A stretch of 64,000 nucleotides of DNA. It comes from Nocardioides agariphilus (GTDB lineage: Bacteria > Actinomycetota > Actinomycetes > Propionibacteriales > Nocardioidaceae). Made by a program: the position numbers and the translations under genes. The stretch spans positions 124,001 through 188,000 of the forward strand of contig NZ_JADKPO010000005.1 of the NCBI RefSeq assembly GCF_015352445.1, given 5' to 3'. This document shows, in pieces, positions 48,730 through 58,008 of the stretch (position 1 is the stretch's first letter; each line of letters starts with the position of its first letter). Below the pieces are notes generated by a model that saw nothing but the letters and a program-made list of their open reading frames with translations, was not told where the DNA came from and did not search any database.

Positions 48730-51582
48730 GTGTCCCGTCTCGCTCGCTCGTGCCGTCTGCTGGTGGCGCTGGTCATCGCCACCACCGGCTGCCTGGTCGC
48801 GCTCGGAGTCCCTGCTGCCACGGCGGTGGGTGTCATCGACTTCGTCGCGCCGGTGACCGACAACTACAAGACGTGGATCGAGGACCGGCAGGCCGATCCG
48901 GGACGCACCGACAACCGCACCTCGCTGCTGTTCAGCGGGATCAGCGTCGGCGAGACGACGTACGTCGTGCCGCAGAGCGTGCGCGACAGTGACGGCAGCC
49001 TCAGCGGCGCCGCGGTCCCGTACGACGGAGTCGGCGGCATCCCGCTCGCCACCTCGGTGGACGGATCGATCGTGGCGCGCCTGAGGTTCGACCACGACGG
49101 CGGCAACGCCTGGAGCGTCTTCCGGCTCTGGAAGGACGGCACGTTCGGGCCGCTGATGACGATCGACCGACCCACCTTCGTCGCCGACCCCCAGAGCGCC
49201 GTGGCCGGCACCTTCACCCTGACCAGCACCACCGGGGCCGGGGTGCTCGGCACCCGCGCCATGCGCTACCGGTACGACGCCGGCATCGCCGCGCTCCCGG
49301 AGACCTCGGTCGAGTGGCACGGCCCGCTCGGCCGCTGGTACGCCGGCACCGACACCACAGCGCCGACCCCCCTGAACTGGCCCGCGGCGACCGCAGCCTC
49401 GTCCCAACCGAGCGGCGCCCACCAGTCGCAGATCTCCGTCCCGGCGGGCGAGGTCTCCTCCGTCTACGTCGCGCCAGTCGATATCGCGGGACTGGCGGTC
49501 CCTCGCTTCACCGGCGACCTGGGCCTCGTCTGGACCCCCGCGGGGACAGGTCGACCCACGTCGACCACCGGGAGCGAGGCGTGGCGCAACGTGCCGGTGA
49601 CGCTCCCGGCCGGGTCCTACGGGCTCCAGGTGAGCGGCACCTGCGTCGACGCGTGTCGCTACGACTACCAGCCACAGACCCTGACGGCGGCCAGCTCCAC
49701 CGTCACCGCCGCGGACGCGCCCGCGGTCACCTACCAGCCCGACGCCGAGGTCCGGGCCACCAGTAGCGACTGGGCCGGCGCGGGTGTCGTCAACACGAGC
49801 GGCGCCGACCAGACGGTCGCGTCCTCGATCCCACTCGGGTCATCGCGGACCTTCGAGGTCCGGGTGACCAACGCCGGCACCACCACCGACACCTTCGGAC
49901 TCGCCGACGCCCGCAGCGGCGACCACGTGGCGTACGACGTCACCTGGACCTACGCCGGCGGCGACGTCACCACCCAGGTCCACGACGACGGATGGTTCCT
50001 CCTGCCCGACGTCGCGCCCGGCGCCAGCCGCACGCTCCAGCTGACCGTCACCGCCAGGTCGGGCGAGCCGCTGGGCTCCGCCGCGTCGTTCTTCCTGCAC
50101 GCCTACCACTCGCCCGCGGGTGAGGGCATCAAGGACGTCGTCGCCGTGTCGGCGGCCAGCACGCCGGCCGACCTGGGCAGCGGCGGCGAGTACGTCCGGC
50201 CGCCGGGCGCGCCCGAGCCGCCGATCCAGCAGTGCAGCCGCTACGCCGCCGCCGACGGCGACGACGCGAACGACGGCACCATGGCGAGCCCGGTCCTCAG
50301 TCTCGGTCGCCTGACCGCGGTGCTCCAGCCCGGTCAGACCGGCTGTCTCACCGGTGCCGACCCGATCCACATGACCGTGGGCGGTAGCGGCGTGATGTCC
50401 GGAGGGACCGCCGGCCAGCCCAAGATCATCCGCCCGGCCACCCTCGGCGAGCGGTTCAGCGTCCGCAGCGACCCCAAGTTCCTGGTCCCGGCCACCGCCC
50501 ACGACCTGATCGTGATGGACGTCGACTTCCGTGGCTCGCCGGACGCGGGCGGCGGCAACCTGCTCCAGGTCAACGGCGACCGGGTGATGCTCGACGGCGT
50601 CGACATCTCCTGGCCCCGCAACATCTGCCTCGGGGTCGGTGCCAGCGGCCAGGAGGCCGAGGACTTCGTGCTCATCGACAGCCGGATCCATGACTGCGGG
50701 GCGACCCACGACAACAACCCCGGTGACGTCGGTGGCGCCCACGGCGCCTACCTCCAGTTCGTCCGCGACTCCGGCGACGCCGACGGGTGGGGCGCGATCG
50801 TCTACAACACCCTCTTCGACCACAACGACGGCCGGGGGCTCCAGCTCTACCCCGACGCCGACCAGGTGCTCGTGGACCACGCCGTCATGTACGACAACGG
50901 GTCCAACCTCAACGTTGGCTCGGACTCCAGCACCGTGCGCTCGGAGGGCAGCCGGATCAGGCACACCATCTTGGGCAACGCCCGGCTCGACTTCGACGAC
51001 CCTGTCGACCCCAACCCCAGCAACAGCAACGACGTCGTCGGCAACTTCTCCGGCGCCGACAACAACGGCGCCGACAACCGCATCGTCGACTCCTGCCTGT
51101 ACAACACGGTCCGACCGGGCTACCTGTTCGACACCGGCGGCACCGGCAACCTGTCGCTCGAGAACGTCACGCAGAACCAACCCGCCACCTTTGTCGACGT
51201 CGCCAACGGCGACTACCGCCTCACCGCAGACAGTGCCTGCCTCGGCACGGGCCTCACCGACGCCGCGCGCCTCCCCGGCGGTCCGGGTGAGCCCCAGGAC
51301 CAGCTGCTCACGTGGTCGACCAGGCCGCGGATCGCCGGCACGCTGCGCGTGGGCCGCACGCTCAGGGCTACCCGCGGCGAGTGGGTCGCGGCGCCGGTGG
51401 GCTACCGCTACCGGTGGTTCGTCGGCGGCGCGAAGGTCAAGGGCGCCCGTGGAGCTGGACGGACGCTCCTGCTGCGCAAGGCCTACCGTGGCAAGCGGGT
51501 GTCGGTGCGGATCACGGTGCTCGCTCCCGACTCCTACCTCGACCGGCGGCTGACGCTCAGGCGGTCCGGCAAGATCCGCTGA
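48730..51582 (+). CDS. Secreted right-handed beta-helix protein
   Basis: This 950-residue exported protein has a signal peptide (about 1-33, ending VPAATA), a beta-sandwich-rich first half, and a parallel beta-helix at about 500-850. Repeats there include DLIVMDVDFRGSP, GDRVMLDGVDISWP, IVYNTLFDHNDGRG and VLVDHAVMYDNG. The C-terminal 90 residues form an Ig-like module ending LRRSGKIR. Such folds often bind or cut polysaccharides, but no catalytic set is recognised. The GTG start has GAGGA upstream. The last 49 bases overlap the convergent GT87 gene. Confidence 0.82.
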   Translation: MSRLARSCRLLVALVIATTGCLVALGVPAATAVGVIDFVAPVTDNYKTWIEDRQADPGRTDNRTSLLFSGISVGETTYVVPQSVRDSDGSLSGAAVPYDGVGGIPLATSVDGSIVARLRFDHDGGNAWSVFRLWKDGTFGPLMTIDRPTFVADPQSAVAGTFTLTSTTGAGVLGTRAMRYRYDAGIAALPETSVEWHGPLGRWYAGTDTTAPTPLNWPAATAASSQPSGAHQSQISVPAGEVSSVYVAPVDIAGLAVPRFTGDLGLVWTPAGTGRPTSTTGSEAWRNVPVTLPAGSYGLQVSGTCVDACRYDYQPQTLTAASSTVTAADAPAVTYQPDAEVRATSSDWAGAGVVNTSGADQTVASSIPLGSSRTFEVRVTNAGTTTDTFGLADARSGDHVAYDVTWTYAGGDVTTQVHDDGWFLLPDVAPGASRTLQLTVTARSGEPLGSAASFFLHAYHSPAGEGIKDVVAVSAASTPADLGSGGEYVRPPGAPEPPIQQCSRYAAADGDDANDGTMASPVLSLGRLTAVLQPGQTGCLTGADPIHMTVGGSGVMSGGTAGQPKIIRPATLGERFSVRSDPKFLVPATAHDLIVMDVDFRGSPDAGGGNLLQVNGDRVMLDGVDISWPRNICLGVGASGQEAEDFVLIDSRIHDCGATHDNNPGDVGGAHGAYLQFVRDSGDADGWGAIVYNTLFDHNDGRGLQLYPDADQVLVDHAVMYDNGSNLNVGSDSSTVRSEGSRIRHTILGNARLDFDDPVDPNPSNSNDVVGNFSGADNNGADNRIVDSCLYNTVRPGYLFDTGGTGNLSLENVTQNQPATFVDVANGDYRLTADSACLGTGLTDAARLPGGPGEPQDQLLTWSTRPRIAGTLRVGRTLRATRGEWVAAPVGYRYRWFVGGAKVKGARGAGRTLLLRKAYRGKRVSVRITVLAPDSYLDRRLTLRRSGKIR

Positions 51583-52742
51583 CGGGCTACCTCTGCGGCG
51601 TACGTCGGATCGCGCGTCGCGTCGCCGCGCCTCGCGGCCCGTACCGCCCAGACCACGACACCCAGGCTGCACCAGAGGTAGGCGTCGCCCACCAGGTGCT
51701 GCCACCACGACCAGCCGTACTCAGCGCCATCGCCCCAGGGCAGCCACACGAAGGGCCTCGCCACGAACACCGCTGCCACGACCGCGGCCAGCAGTCGGGT
51801 GTGCGCCCACACGGCCAGCACGAGCGGCACCGCCCAGACCCAGTGGTGGGACCACGCGACCGGCGAGGCGACGAGCATCCCGAGAGCCGTCAGGCACGTG
51901 CCGAGCAGCCGCTCACCGCGCCGCCACCACCACGCCCCGAGGCCCACAGCGACGAGTGCCAGGGTGCCCGCGAGGGCGAGCCAGAGCAGCATCGGGGGCT
52001 CGCGGTCGAGCAACCTGGTGAGCGCGCCGTACACCGACTGGTTGTGCGCCAACGCTGGTGGCCCGACCCGGCTGGCATCGACCAGCCGGTCACCCCAGTA
52101 GCTCGTCGACGATCCTGGAGCGACCAGGAAGCCGAGCCCGACGGTCGCGGCGAAGCAGGCCAGGGCTCGCCCGGCCATTGCCCGTCGGCCGACGAGCACC
52201 ATCAGCAGGACGAAGACGACGGGTGTCAGCTTGACTCCGACAGCGACGCCGAGCAGCAGGCCCGAGCCGCGCCTGTCGGGCCGCAGTACGTCGACGAGGA
52301 CCGCCACCATCAGCAGCACGTTGACCTGGCCGAAGGACAGGTTCTGCCAGACCGGCTCCAACGCGACCGCACCGAGTGCCAGCACGGCGACGAGCCACCC
52401 GGGCGCGGGACGACCCAGCTCGCGCCGCGCCAGCCGGACGACGACGGCCAGCGCCGCCATCGACGCTCCGGAGATCAGTCCTGCGGCGACCCAGGCTGGT
52501 GCCAGCGCGAGCGGCACCATCAGGACCGCCGCGAACGGCGGGTAGGTGAACGGCAGCCCCATCACCGGGTCCCGCGTGCCGGCCAGGCTGGTGCCGTCGA
52601 GCACTGACTGCCCGGCGAAGCGGTAGACGTAGAGGTCGGTGAAGCCGCCGACCAACGCCCCGACCACGGTGGTGCCGGCCACGATGGCGAGCACCGGAGA
52701 AGGCCCGGTCAGCCAGCGGTGAGGCATGGCTGGATACCCCAT
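51534..52742 (-). CDS. GT87-type polyprenyl-phosphate mannosyltransferase
   Basis: This 402-residue multi-spanning membrane glycosyltransferase of the GT87/DUF2029 type usually adds alpha-mannose from polyprenyl-phosphate-mannose to envelope glycolipids. The early Asp (VGGFTDLYVYRFAGQ), PFTYPPFAAVLMVPL, NLSFGQVNVLL and GVAVGVKLTPVVFVLL are family marks; about ten hydrophobic helices follow. It starts 3 bases after the upstream membrane protein gene and is the last gene of a TetR-led operon. Its 3' end overlaps the convergent beta-helix gene by 49 bases. Confidence 0.87.
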   Translation of the reverse strand: MGYPAMPHRWLTGPSPVLAIVAGTTVVGALVGGFTDLYVYRFAGQSVLDGTSLAGTRDPVMGLPFTYPPFAAVLMVPLALAPAWVAAGLISGASMAALAVVVRLARRELGRPAPGWLVAVLALGAVALEPVWQNLSFGQVNVLLMVAVLVDVLRPDRRGSGLLLGVAVGVKLTPVVFVLLMVLVGRRAMAGRALACFAATVGLGFLVAPGSSTSYWGDRLVDASRVGPPALAHNQSVYGALTRLLDREPPMLLWLALAGTLALVAVGLGAWWWRRGERLLGTCLTALGMLVASPVAWSHHWVWAVPLVLAVWAHTRLLAAVVAAVFVARPFVWLPWGDGAEYGWSWWQHLVGDAYLWCSLGVVVWAVRAARRGDATRDPTYAAEVARQRILPDRLSVSRRSR

Positions 52743-52745
52743 CGG

Positions 52746-53108
52746 TCAGGCGAGCAGCGCGAGCACGACCCGGGCGATCCCGAGCGGAGGTCCGAACGGC
52801 AGCGCGAACCCGATCCAAAAAGCCATCTCGACCGGAAGCAGCACCAGGCTGAGCAATGCCGCGTGCGGAGCACCGACCCACAGGAGGACGCCGACGACAA
52901 GCTCGAGGACACAGACCACGACGAACGCCACGATCAGCGCGACGCTCGACGGCAGGCCGAGGCGCTCGAAGGGCCCGCCGCCGTAGGTCGGGAAGCCCAT
53001 GAACGTCCAGACCTCGCCGGTGCGCGCCAGGTGTAGCGCACCGAAGACGCCGGGCAGCCCGAAACCGAGCGCCAGGAGCAGGGAGCAGACAGCGGCGGCC
53101 CGGGTCAT
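52746..53108 (-). CDS. Small four-helix membrane protein
   Basis: This 120-residue protein has hydrophobic segments at about 5-22, 45-65, 70-87 and 95-118. The overall layout recalls DoxX-like proteins, but no decisive motif is seen, so I leave the family open. It starts 4 bases after the tetR stop and ends 3 bases before the GT87 start, so all three are co-transcribed. The start ATG at 53108 gives the first helix right after MTRAAAV; longer upstream sequence is tetR shadow. Confidence 0.75.
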   Translation of the reverse strand: MTRAAAVCSLLLALGFGLPGVFGALHLARTGEVWTFMGFPTYGGGPFERLGLPSSVALIVAFVVVCVLELVVGVLLWVGAPHAALLSLVLLPVEMAFWIGFALPFGPPLGIARVVLALLA

Positions 53109-53112
53109 GCTG

Positions 53113-53829
53113 CTACTCGATCGGGAATCCCGCAGCCAGCGCGGCAGTGCGCAAGGTCGCCTCGAAGAGCTGGTCACGGGCCTCGTCGCCGAGCCAGTCG
53201 AACTGACCATAGGCGTCGAGGCAGGTAGCTCCGTGGAGTGTCGCCCACGCCGTGATCATGGCCTGGAAGCTGGCCGGTGGAACCAACCCGCTGAGCTCGG
53301 GGTGCTTCTCGGCGGCACACGCAGCCATCGCGTCGGACACGTCGGTCACCAGCGGCGCCTTGAGGTCGCCGAGCTCGGCAGCCCTGATGAACAGCGCCGA
53401 CAGCTGCGACATCGCGTCCTTGGCGGCGTCAGTGGTGGGGCCCTCCTCGGGGGCGACGTATCCGGGGACGGGCATGCCCAGGATCAGCGCGAACTGGGCC
53501 GGCTCGCGACGCGCCCAGTCTCGGTAGGCCCTCCCCGCCGCGATCCAGCGAGCCGCCACGTTGTCGGCGTCGACCTGCTCACGAGCCTCGGCCACCACTC
53601 GCCCGAGGTCGCGGTAGCCGTCGGCGATCAGGTCCGTGAGCAGCGCGTCGCGGTCGGCGTAGTAGCGGTAGAGCGCCGGCGCCGTCATCCCCATCTCCTT
53701 GGCGATGTCGGTGAACCGGACGTCGGTGATGCCCTGGTGGCGCATCAGGCCGCGCGCGACTTCCTTGATCTCCTCGACGGTGGCTGCGCGCTGACGCTCG
53801 CGGCGGGTCGGGGTGGAGGTGAGGGTCAC
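53113..53829 (-). CDS. TetR family repressor of the MMPL divergon
   Basis: This 238-residue TetR regulator has an N-terminal HTH (about 15-65: VEEIKEVARGLMRHQGIT, FTDIAKEMGMTAPALYRYY) and a C-terminal ligand domain of the WHG type (AWATLHGATCLDAYGQFD). The GTG start is preceded by CAGGGAG. It is transcribed away from the MMPL gene across a 131-base region that contains a repeated TTCGTTA, so it probably represses both directions. The ligand is unknown. Confidence 0.9.
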   Translation of the reverse strand: MTLTSTPTRRERQRAATVEEIKEVARGLMRHQGITDVRFTDIAKEMGMTAPALYRYYADRDALLTDLIADGYRDLGRVVAEAREQVDADNVAARWIAAGRAYRDWARREPAQFALILGMPVPGYVAPEEGPTTDAAKDAMSQLSALFIRAAELGDLKAPLVTDVSDAMAACAAEKHPELSGLVPPASFQAMITAWATLHGATCLDAYGQFDWLGDEARDQLFEATLRTAALAAGFPIE

Positions 53830-53866
53830 TGTCGCTCCCTGGTCGGTGAACCTGGTGGGTGATCAA

Positions 53867-53928
53867 TTCGTTACAGATCTTCACACACGTAAAGAGGCTT
53901 GACAAGTGATCGCGGTTCGTGTTCGTTA
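53867..53928. promoter_or_regulatory. tetR/MMPL divergent control region
   Basis: TTCGTTA occurs at 53867-53873 and 53922-53928. A perfect TTGACA (-35) lies at 53899-53904 toward the MMPL gene; the -10 is ambiguous, close to the second TTCGTTA (17-19 bases away). The repeats are candidate TetR sites. Confidence 0.45.
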
Positions 53929-53960
53929 TGCATCATCACGATTTCGAAGGAGCATCACTG

Positions 53961-56192
53961 ATGTCCGTCCTCACCTCCGGGCAGCCGCTCGAGCAGGCCC
54001 CCACCACCCCGCGTGTCGGGCCGCTCGGCCGCCTCGCGCGAGTGACCTACCGCAGGCGCGGCCGTACCGTGCTGGCCTGGCTGGCCGCCCTCGTGGTCGC
54101 CGTTCTCCTGTCCATGTCGTACGGCGGCGACTTCAAGGCCGACTACTCCGCGCCAGGCTCCGACTCCCAGCAGGCCCAGACCCTGCTCGAGGAGCGCTTC
54201 CCGGCCCAAGCCGGCGACACCGTCGACGTCGTGGTCTACGCGGCTGACGGAGTCCAGGGACACCAGGCAGAGGTCCAGTCACTCCTCGGCGACCTGGGTG
54301 CCGTGCGCCACGTGGACGCGGTCTCCGACCCGTTCACGGACCCGGCGGCCATCAGCCCGGACGGCACGACCCTGGTCGCGCACCTGCGGCTCGACGTCGA
54401 GAACCCCGTCGACATGCCGGTCGCCGACAGCGAGCACCTGCTCGAGATCGCTGACAGTGCGTCGTCGTCGGCCTTCCAGGTCGCCCTCGGTGGTCAGTCG
54501 ATCGTGCAGGCCGAGCAGGGCGAGATCGGCTCGGAGGGGCTCGGCCTCGCTGCCGCCGCCATCATCTTGTTGATCATGTTCGGCTCCCTGGTGGCCGCCG
54601 GGCTGCCGATCCTGGTCGCCGTGGCCGGGCTCGCGGTCAGCAGCACCCTGACGACCGTCGTGATCTCCTTCGTCGACGCGCCCGACTGGTCGACCTCGCT
54701 CGCCACCATGATGGGCATCGGCATCGGCATCGACTACGCCCTGCTCATGGTCACCCGCTTCCGCGAGTGGAGGGCAGCAGGACTCGACCCGGAGGCCGCC
54801 ACCGTGGCCACGCTCGACACCGCTGGCCGGTCCGTCCTGGTCGCCGGCACGACCGTCGTGATCAGCATGCTCGGTCTGTTCGCGATGGGCCTGTCGTTCA
54901 TGCGCGGAGCGGCGGTCGTCACGATCCTCGGCGTGCTGGTCGTGATGCTCGCCAGCATCACGCTGTTCCCGGCCCTGCTGGGCTACCTGGGCAAGCACGT
55001 CGACAGGCTCCGCCTGCCGATCGGGCGCAGCCACGCGGTCGTCGTCGCCGAGGGCGGGCACGTCGAGCCCTCGCGCGGGTGGCTGGCCTGGAGCCGCCTG
55101 GTCGACCGGCACCGCTGGGTCGCGGCCACCGTCGGCGTGGTCGCCCTGCTGGCGCTGGCCTCGCCGTTCCTCGGTGTGCGGTTCGGCTTCCCCGACGCCG
55201 GCAACAACCGCGAGGAGACCAGCAGCCGCCAGGCCTACGACGCCCTCGCCGACGGCTTCGGCGCGGGCATGAACGGCCCCCTCCTGCTGGTCGCCGAGGT
55301 CCCCGCCGGTTCGACGGCCGGTGTCCTCGACCAGGTCGGCGCAGCAGTGGCCGGCACCAAGGGCGTCGCCGCGGTCACCCCAGCCGTGCTCAACGAGGCC
55401 GGCGACACCGCGGTGATGACCGTGTTCCCCGCGACCGGACCCCAAGACAGCGAGACGGTCGACCTGGTCAACACGCTGCGTGACGACGTACTCCCTGCTG
55501 CCACGTCCGGCAGCGAGGCGTCCGTGCACGTCGGTGGCGTGACCGCGACCTCGATCGACAGCACCGACAACATCGCCAAGCGGCTGCCCCTGTTGATCGG
55601 CGGCGTCGTCCTGCTCTCGATGCTGCTGCTGATCGCCTCGTTCCGCTCGCTCGCGATCGCGATCAAGGCAGCCGTGATGAACCTGCTCTCCGTCGCCGCG
55701 GCTTACGGCGTGGTGGCCCTGGTCCTCCAGGGCGGCTGGGCCGGGCAGCTCATCGGCATCGACACCGCCACCCCGCTGCCGGCCTTCGTGCCGGTCTTGA
55801 TGTTCGCGGTGCTCTTCGGGCTGTCGATGGACTACGAGGTCTTCTTGGTGAGCCGGATGCGCGAGGGTTGGTTGCGCACGCGCGACAACGAGATGGCGAT
55901 CCTCGGCGGCCTGGCCGGCACCGGTCGGGTGATCACCGCAGCGGCGGCGATCATGGTGGCCGTCTTCGCGGCCTTCGTGCCCTCCCCCGACGTCGTCCTC
56001 AAGGTGATCGGTGTCGGCATGGCCGCGGCGATCTTCATCGACGCGACCGTGGTGCGGCTGCTCCTGGTGCCGGCCGTGATGCACCTGCTCGGCAAGGCCA
56101 ACTGGTGGATGCCCGACTGGCTCGGCCGGGTGCTTCCGGAGCTCCACGTCGAAGGTCACCCCGAGGACCACCTGGCACCGACCAGGGCCTAG
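53961..56192 (+). CDS. MMPL/RND family membrane transporter
   Basis: This 743-residue MMPL-type transporter usually exports lipids or drugs using the proton gradient. It has two repeats, each with a large extracellular loop and a group of helices. The proton-relay Asp-Tyr pairs are present in GIGIGIDYALLMVTRFREW and GLSMDYEVFLVSRMREG. The ATG at 53961 follows AAGGAG; an earlier in-frame ATG lacks a site. The gene is divergent from the TetR-membrane protein-GT87 operon, which makes export of a mannosylated or other envelope lipid plausible. Confidence 0.9.
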   Translation: MSVLTSGQPLEQAPTTPRVGPLGRLARVTYRRRGRTVLAWLAALVVAVLLSMSYGGDFKADYSAPGSDSQQAQTLLEERFPAQAGDTVDVVVYAADGVQGHQAEVQSLLGDLGAVRHVDAVSDPFTDPAAISPDGTTLVAHLRLDVENPVDMPVADSEHLLEIADSASSSAFQVALGGQSIVQAEQGEIGSEGLGLAAAAIILLIMFGSLVAAGLPILVAVAGLAVSSTLTTVVISFVDAPDWSTSLATMMGIGIGIDYALLMVTRFREWRAAGLDPEAATVATLDTAGRSVLVAGTTVVISMLGLFAMGLSFMRGAAVVTILGVLVVMLASITLFPALLGYLGKHVDRLRLPIGRSHAVVVAEGGHVEPSRGWLAWSRLVDRHRWVAATVGVVALLALASPFLGVRFGFPDAGNNREETSSRQAYDALADGFGAGMNGPLLLVAEVPAGSTAGVLDQVGAAVAGTKGVAAVTPAVLNEAGDTAVMTVFPATGPQDSETVDLVNTLRDDVLPAATSGSEASVHVGGVTATSIDSTDNIAKRLPLLIGGVVLLSMLLLIASFRSLAIAIKAAVMNLLSVAAAYGVVALVLQGGWAGQLIGIDTATPLPAFVPVLMFAVLFGLSMDYEVFLVSRMREGWLRTRDNEMAILGGLAGTGRVITAAAAIMVAVFAAFVPSPDVVLKVIGVGMAAAIFIDATVVRLLLVPAVMHLLGKANWWMPDWLGRVLPELHVEGHPEDHLAPTRA

Positions 56193-56201
56193 CCCGGATC
56201 G

Positions 56202-57902
56202 TCAGCCAGGCGGCAGGGAGACATCGACCGTCGCGACACGCTCGAGACGGGGGCGGTCGAGGTCTCCTTGCGCCTGACCTCCTGACCACCAGAAGTGGAG
56301 CCGGTCCTGCTGTAGCTCGAGCACGGCCAGGTTGTTGTCGTACCAGGGCCCACGCTGCATCCGCCACCGCAAGGGTGACCGCGGAACCTTGCCGCCCAGC
56401 AGCCGTCCGGTCGGACGCGCCTGTCCCTTGGCGGCGAGCTTGAAGACAGCCTTCATCACCTGGGGCAACGGGTTGCGGATCGGCGAGCAGGTCGCCTGGA
56501 CGACCACGGTCTCGAAGGAGGTCGCGAGTGCGGGGTCGGGCCACGCCTTCGCCACGTAGCTGTGGTGCACGTCGCCGGACATGAACGTGATGGAGCGGGG
56601 CGCGCGTCCGCGCCGCCCGGACGCGACGTCGACCACCATCTGGGCCACCTGCACGAAGCCACCCTGGAAGGCCGCCCAGTGCTCGAGGTCGGCGTGCTGG
56701 CGCATGACCTCGCCGAGCTTGCTGCCCAGCCTCCCCCATGCCCCCTGGGCCAGTGCCTCGCCGAACGCCTCGAGATGGTGCAGCCCGGGCGCCATCAGGA
56801 GCGGCAGAGAGGTGCCCACCAGCAGGTGGTCGACGTCGCCGCGCATGCGCTCGTCGAGCCAGGCCATCTCCTCGTCGTCGAGCATCGAGCGCCGGTCGGG
56901 CTCCAGGACCCGGGCGGCTCGTGAGTCGACGACGATCAGCCGCGCCTGCTCGCCGAAGTCCCTCGAGAAGCTCCAGCGGTACGACGTGGGCTCCTGGTCC
57001 GCCCGGTCGGCCAGCTCGTCGAGGGCGTCCGTGACGTCGAGCTCGTCGTCTCCTCCATGGTCGGCGATCCGCCGCCACAGCTCGTCCTCGGCACGGTCGT
57101 CGGCCGACAGGTTCCCGATGTGCTGGTAGACCCAGTAGGAGCCGAGGCCCGCCACGATGCGTTCGTGCCACCAGTCGGTGGCCTCCATCTCCTGACGCCA
57201 GGTCCAGCTGGTGTTCCAGTCGTCGCGGACGTCGTGGTCGTCGAAGATCATCGCGCTCGGCAAGGTCGACAGCAGCCAGCGGTTGGCCGGGTCGCTCCAG
57301 GCGAGGCGGTAGAGATGCGCGTACTCCTGGTAGTCCTTCAGCTCGTCCCACGGCGGCTCGCTGGGGGCGCGACGCGAGGCGATGTACTCCTTCATCCGCG
57401 GGCTGGTGTCATCGGCATAGACCTGGTCGCCGAGGAACACCACGAAGTCCGGCCACCTGTCCGGCTGGTCGCCGACCAGGCCTGCCATGTGCAGCGCATA
57501 GGCCCGCAGGGCGTCGATGCCGTACCTCGCGTTGGTCTCCTCGTCGTGGGGCATGCTCACCCGACAGGAGCCGAACGCCAGTCGCAACGGCTTGCCAGGC
57601 TGGAGGGTGGGGATCACCGAGGGCGGGAAGTCCGCGAGGTCGGGGTCGCCCGAGGGCCAGACGACCTCGTCATCGACGAAGACGCGATACGGCGTGGGGG
57701 TGCCGCTCGGCAGCCCGGTCACCTCGACCAGTGCGTAGTGGTGGCCGTGTGCCCCGAACGTCCGGGCCGTTGCGGTGGTCCCCCCGGCCTCGACCCGCAC
57801 GGTCGCTGTCTCGGCGGTCTCGACCCAGATGGTGGCGCTGTTGTGGTCGACGTACCTCAGCAGTGGCCCGAGCCGAAGCGCGCCCTCCGGTAGGTCGCTC
57901 AC
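56202..57902 (-). CDS. PhoD-like metallophosphatase family protein
   Basis: This 566-residue protein has a PhoD-like N-terminal beta domain (about 10-95) and a metallophosphatase domain (about 105-480) with LAFGSCRVS, VFLGDQVYAD, IFDDHDVRDDWN and ITFMSGDVHHSYVA. Unlike classical PhoD it has no Tat signal, so it is probably cytoplasmic. The substrate may be a phosphodiester or phosphomonoester and is not established. GTG at 57902 is chosen since TAGGGT lies 7 bases upstream (leaderless); another GTG at 57911 overlaps that box. The gene converges on the MMPL gene. Confidence 0.85.
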   Translation of the reverse strand: MSDLPEGALRLGPLLRYVDHNSATIWVETAETATVRVEAGGTTATARTFGAHGHHYALVEVTGLPSGTPTPYRVFVDDEVVWPSGDPDLADFPPSVIPTLQPGKPLRLAFGSCRVSMPHDEETNARYGIDALRAYALHMAGLVGDQPDRWPDFVVFLGDQVYADDTSPRMKEYIASRRAPSEPPWDELKDYQEYAHLYRLAWSDPANRWLLSTLPSAMIFDDHDVRDDWNTSWTWRQEMEATDWWHERIVAGLGSYWVYQHIGNLSADDRAEDELWRRIADHGGDDELDVTDALDELADRADQEPTSYRWSFSRDFGEQARLIVVDSRAARVLEPDRRSMLDDEEMAWLDERMRGDVDHLLVGTSLPLLMAPGLHHLEAFGEALAQGAWGRLGSKLGEVMRQHADLEHWAAFQGGFVQVAQMVVDVASGRRGRAPRSITFMSGDVHHSYVAKAWPDPALATSFETVVVQATCSPIRNPLPQVMKAVFKLAAKGQARPTGRLLGGKVPRSPLRWRMQRGPWYDNNLAVLELQQDRLHFWWSGGQAQGDLDRPRLERVATVDVSLPPG

Positions 57903-57909
57903 GCACGAC

Positions 57910-57915
57910 ACCCTA
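57910..57915 (-). promoter_or_regulatory. -10 box for the leaderless PhoD-like gene
   Basis: TAGGGT on the minus strand ends 7 bases before the GTG at 57902, and no ribosome site is seen. Confidence 0.45.
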
Positions 57916-58008
57916 GTGTCGGCCTGTGGCCCGTGGCCCCGACGCCGTGTCGTGCCCGACCTCGCTGCCCGGGAGGCGTGGCTGATTGATGGGGGGTTAA
58001 CTGGCCCC

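Noticed and set aside
54279-56171. Antisense frame opposite the MMPL gene with His/Asp/Gln-rich sequence
   Set aside because: Composition is the mirror of membrane-protein codons, and it has no motif or start signal.
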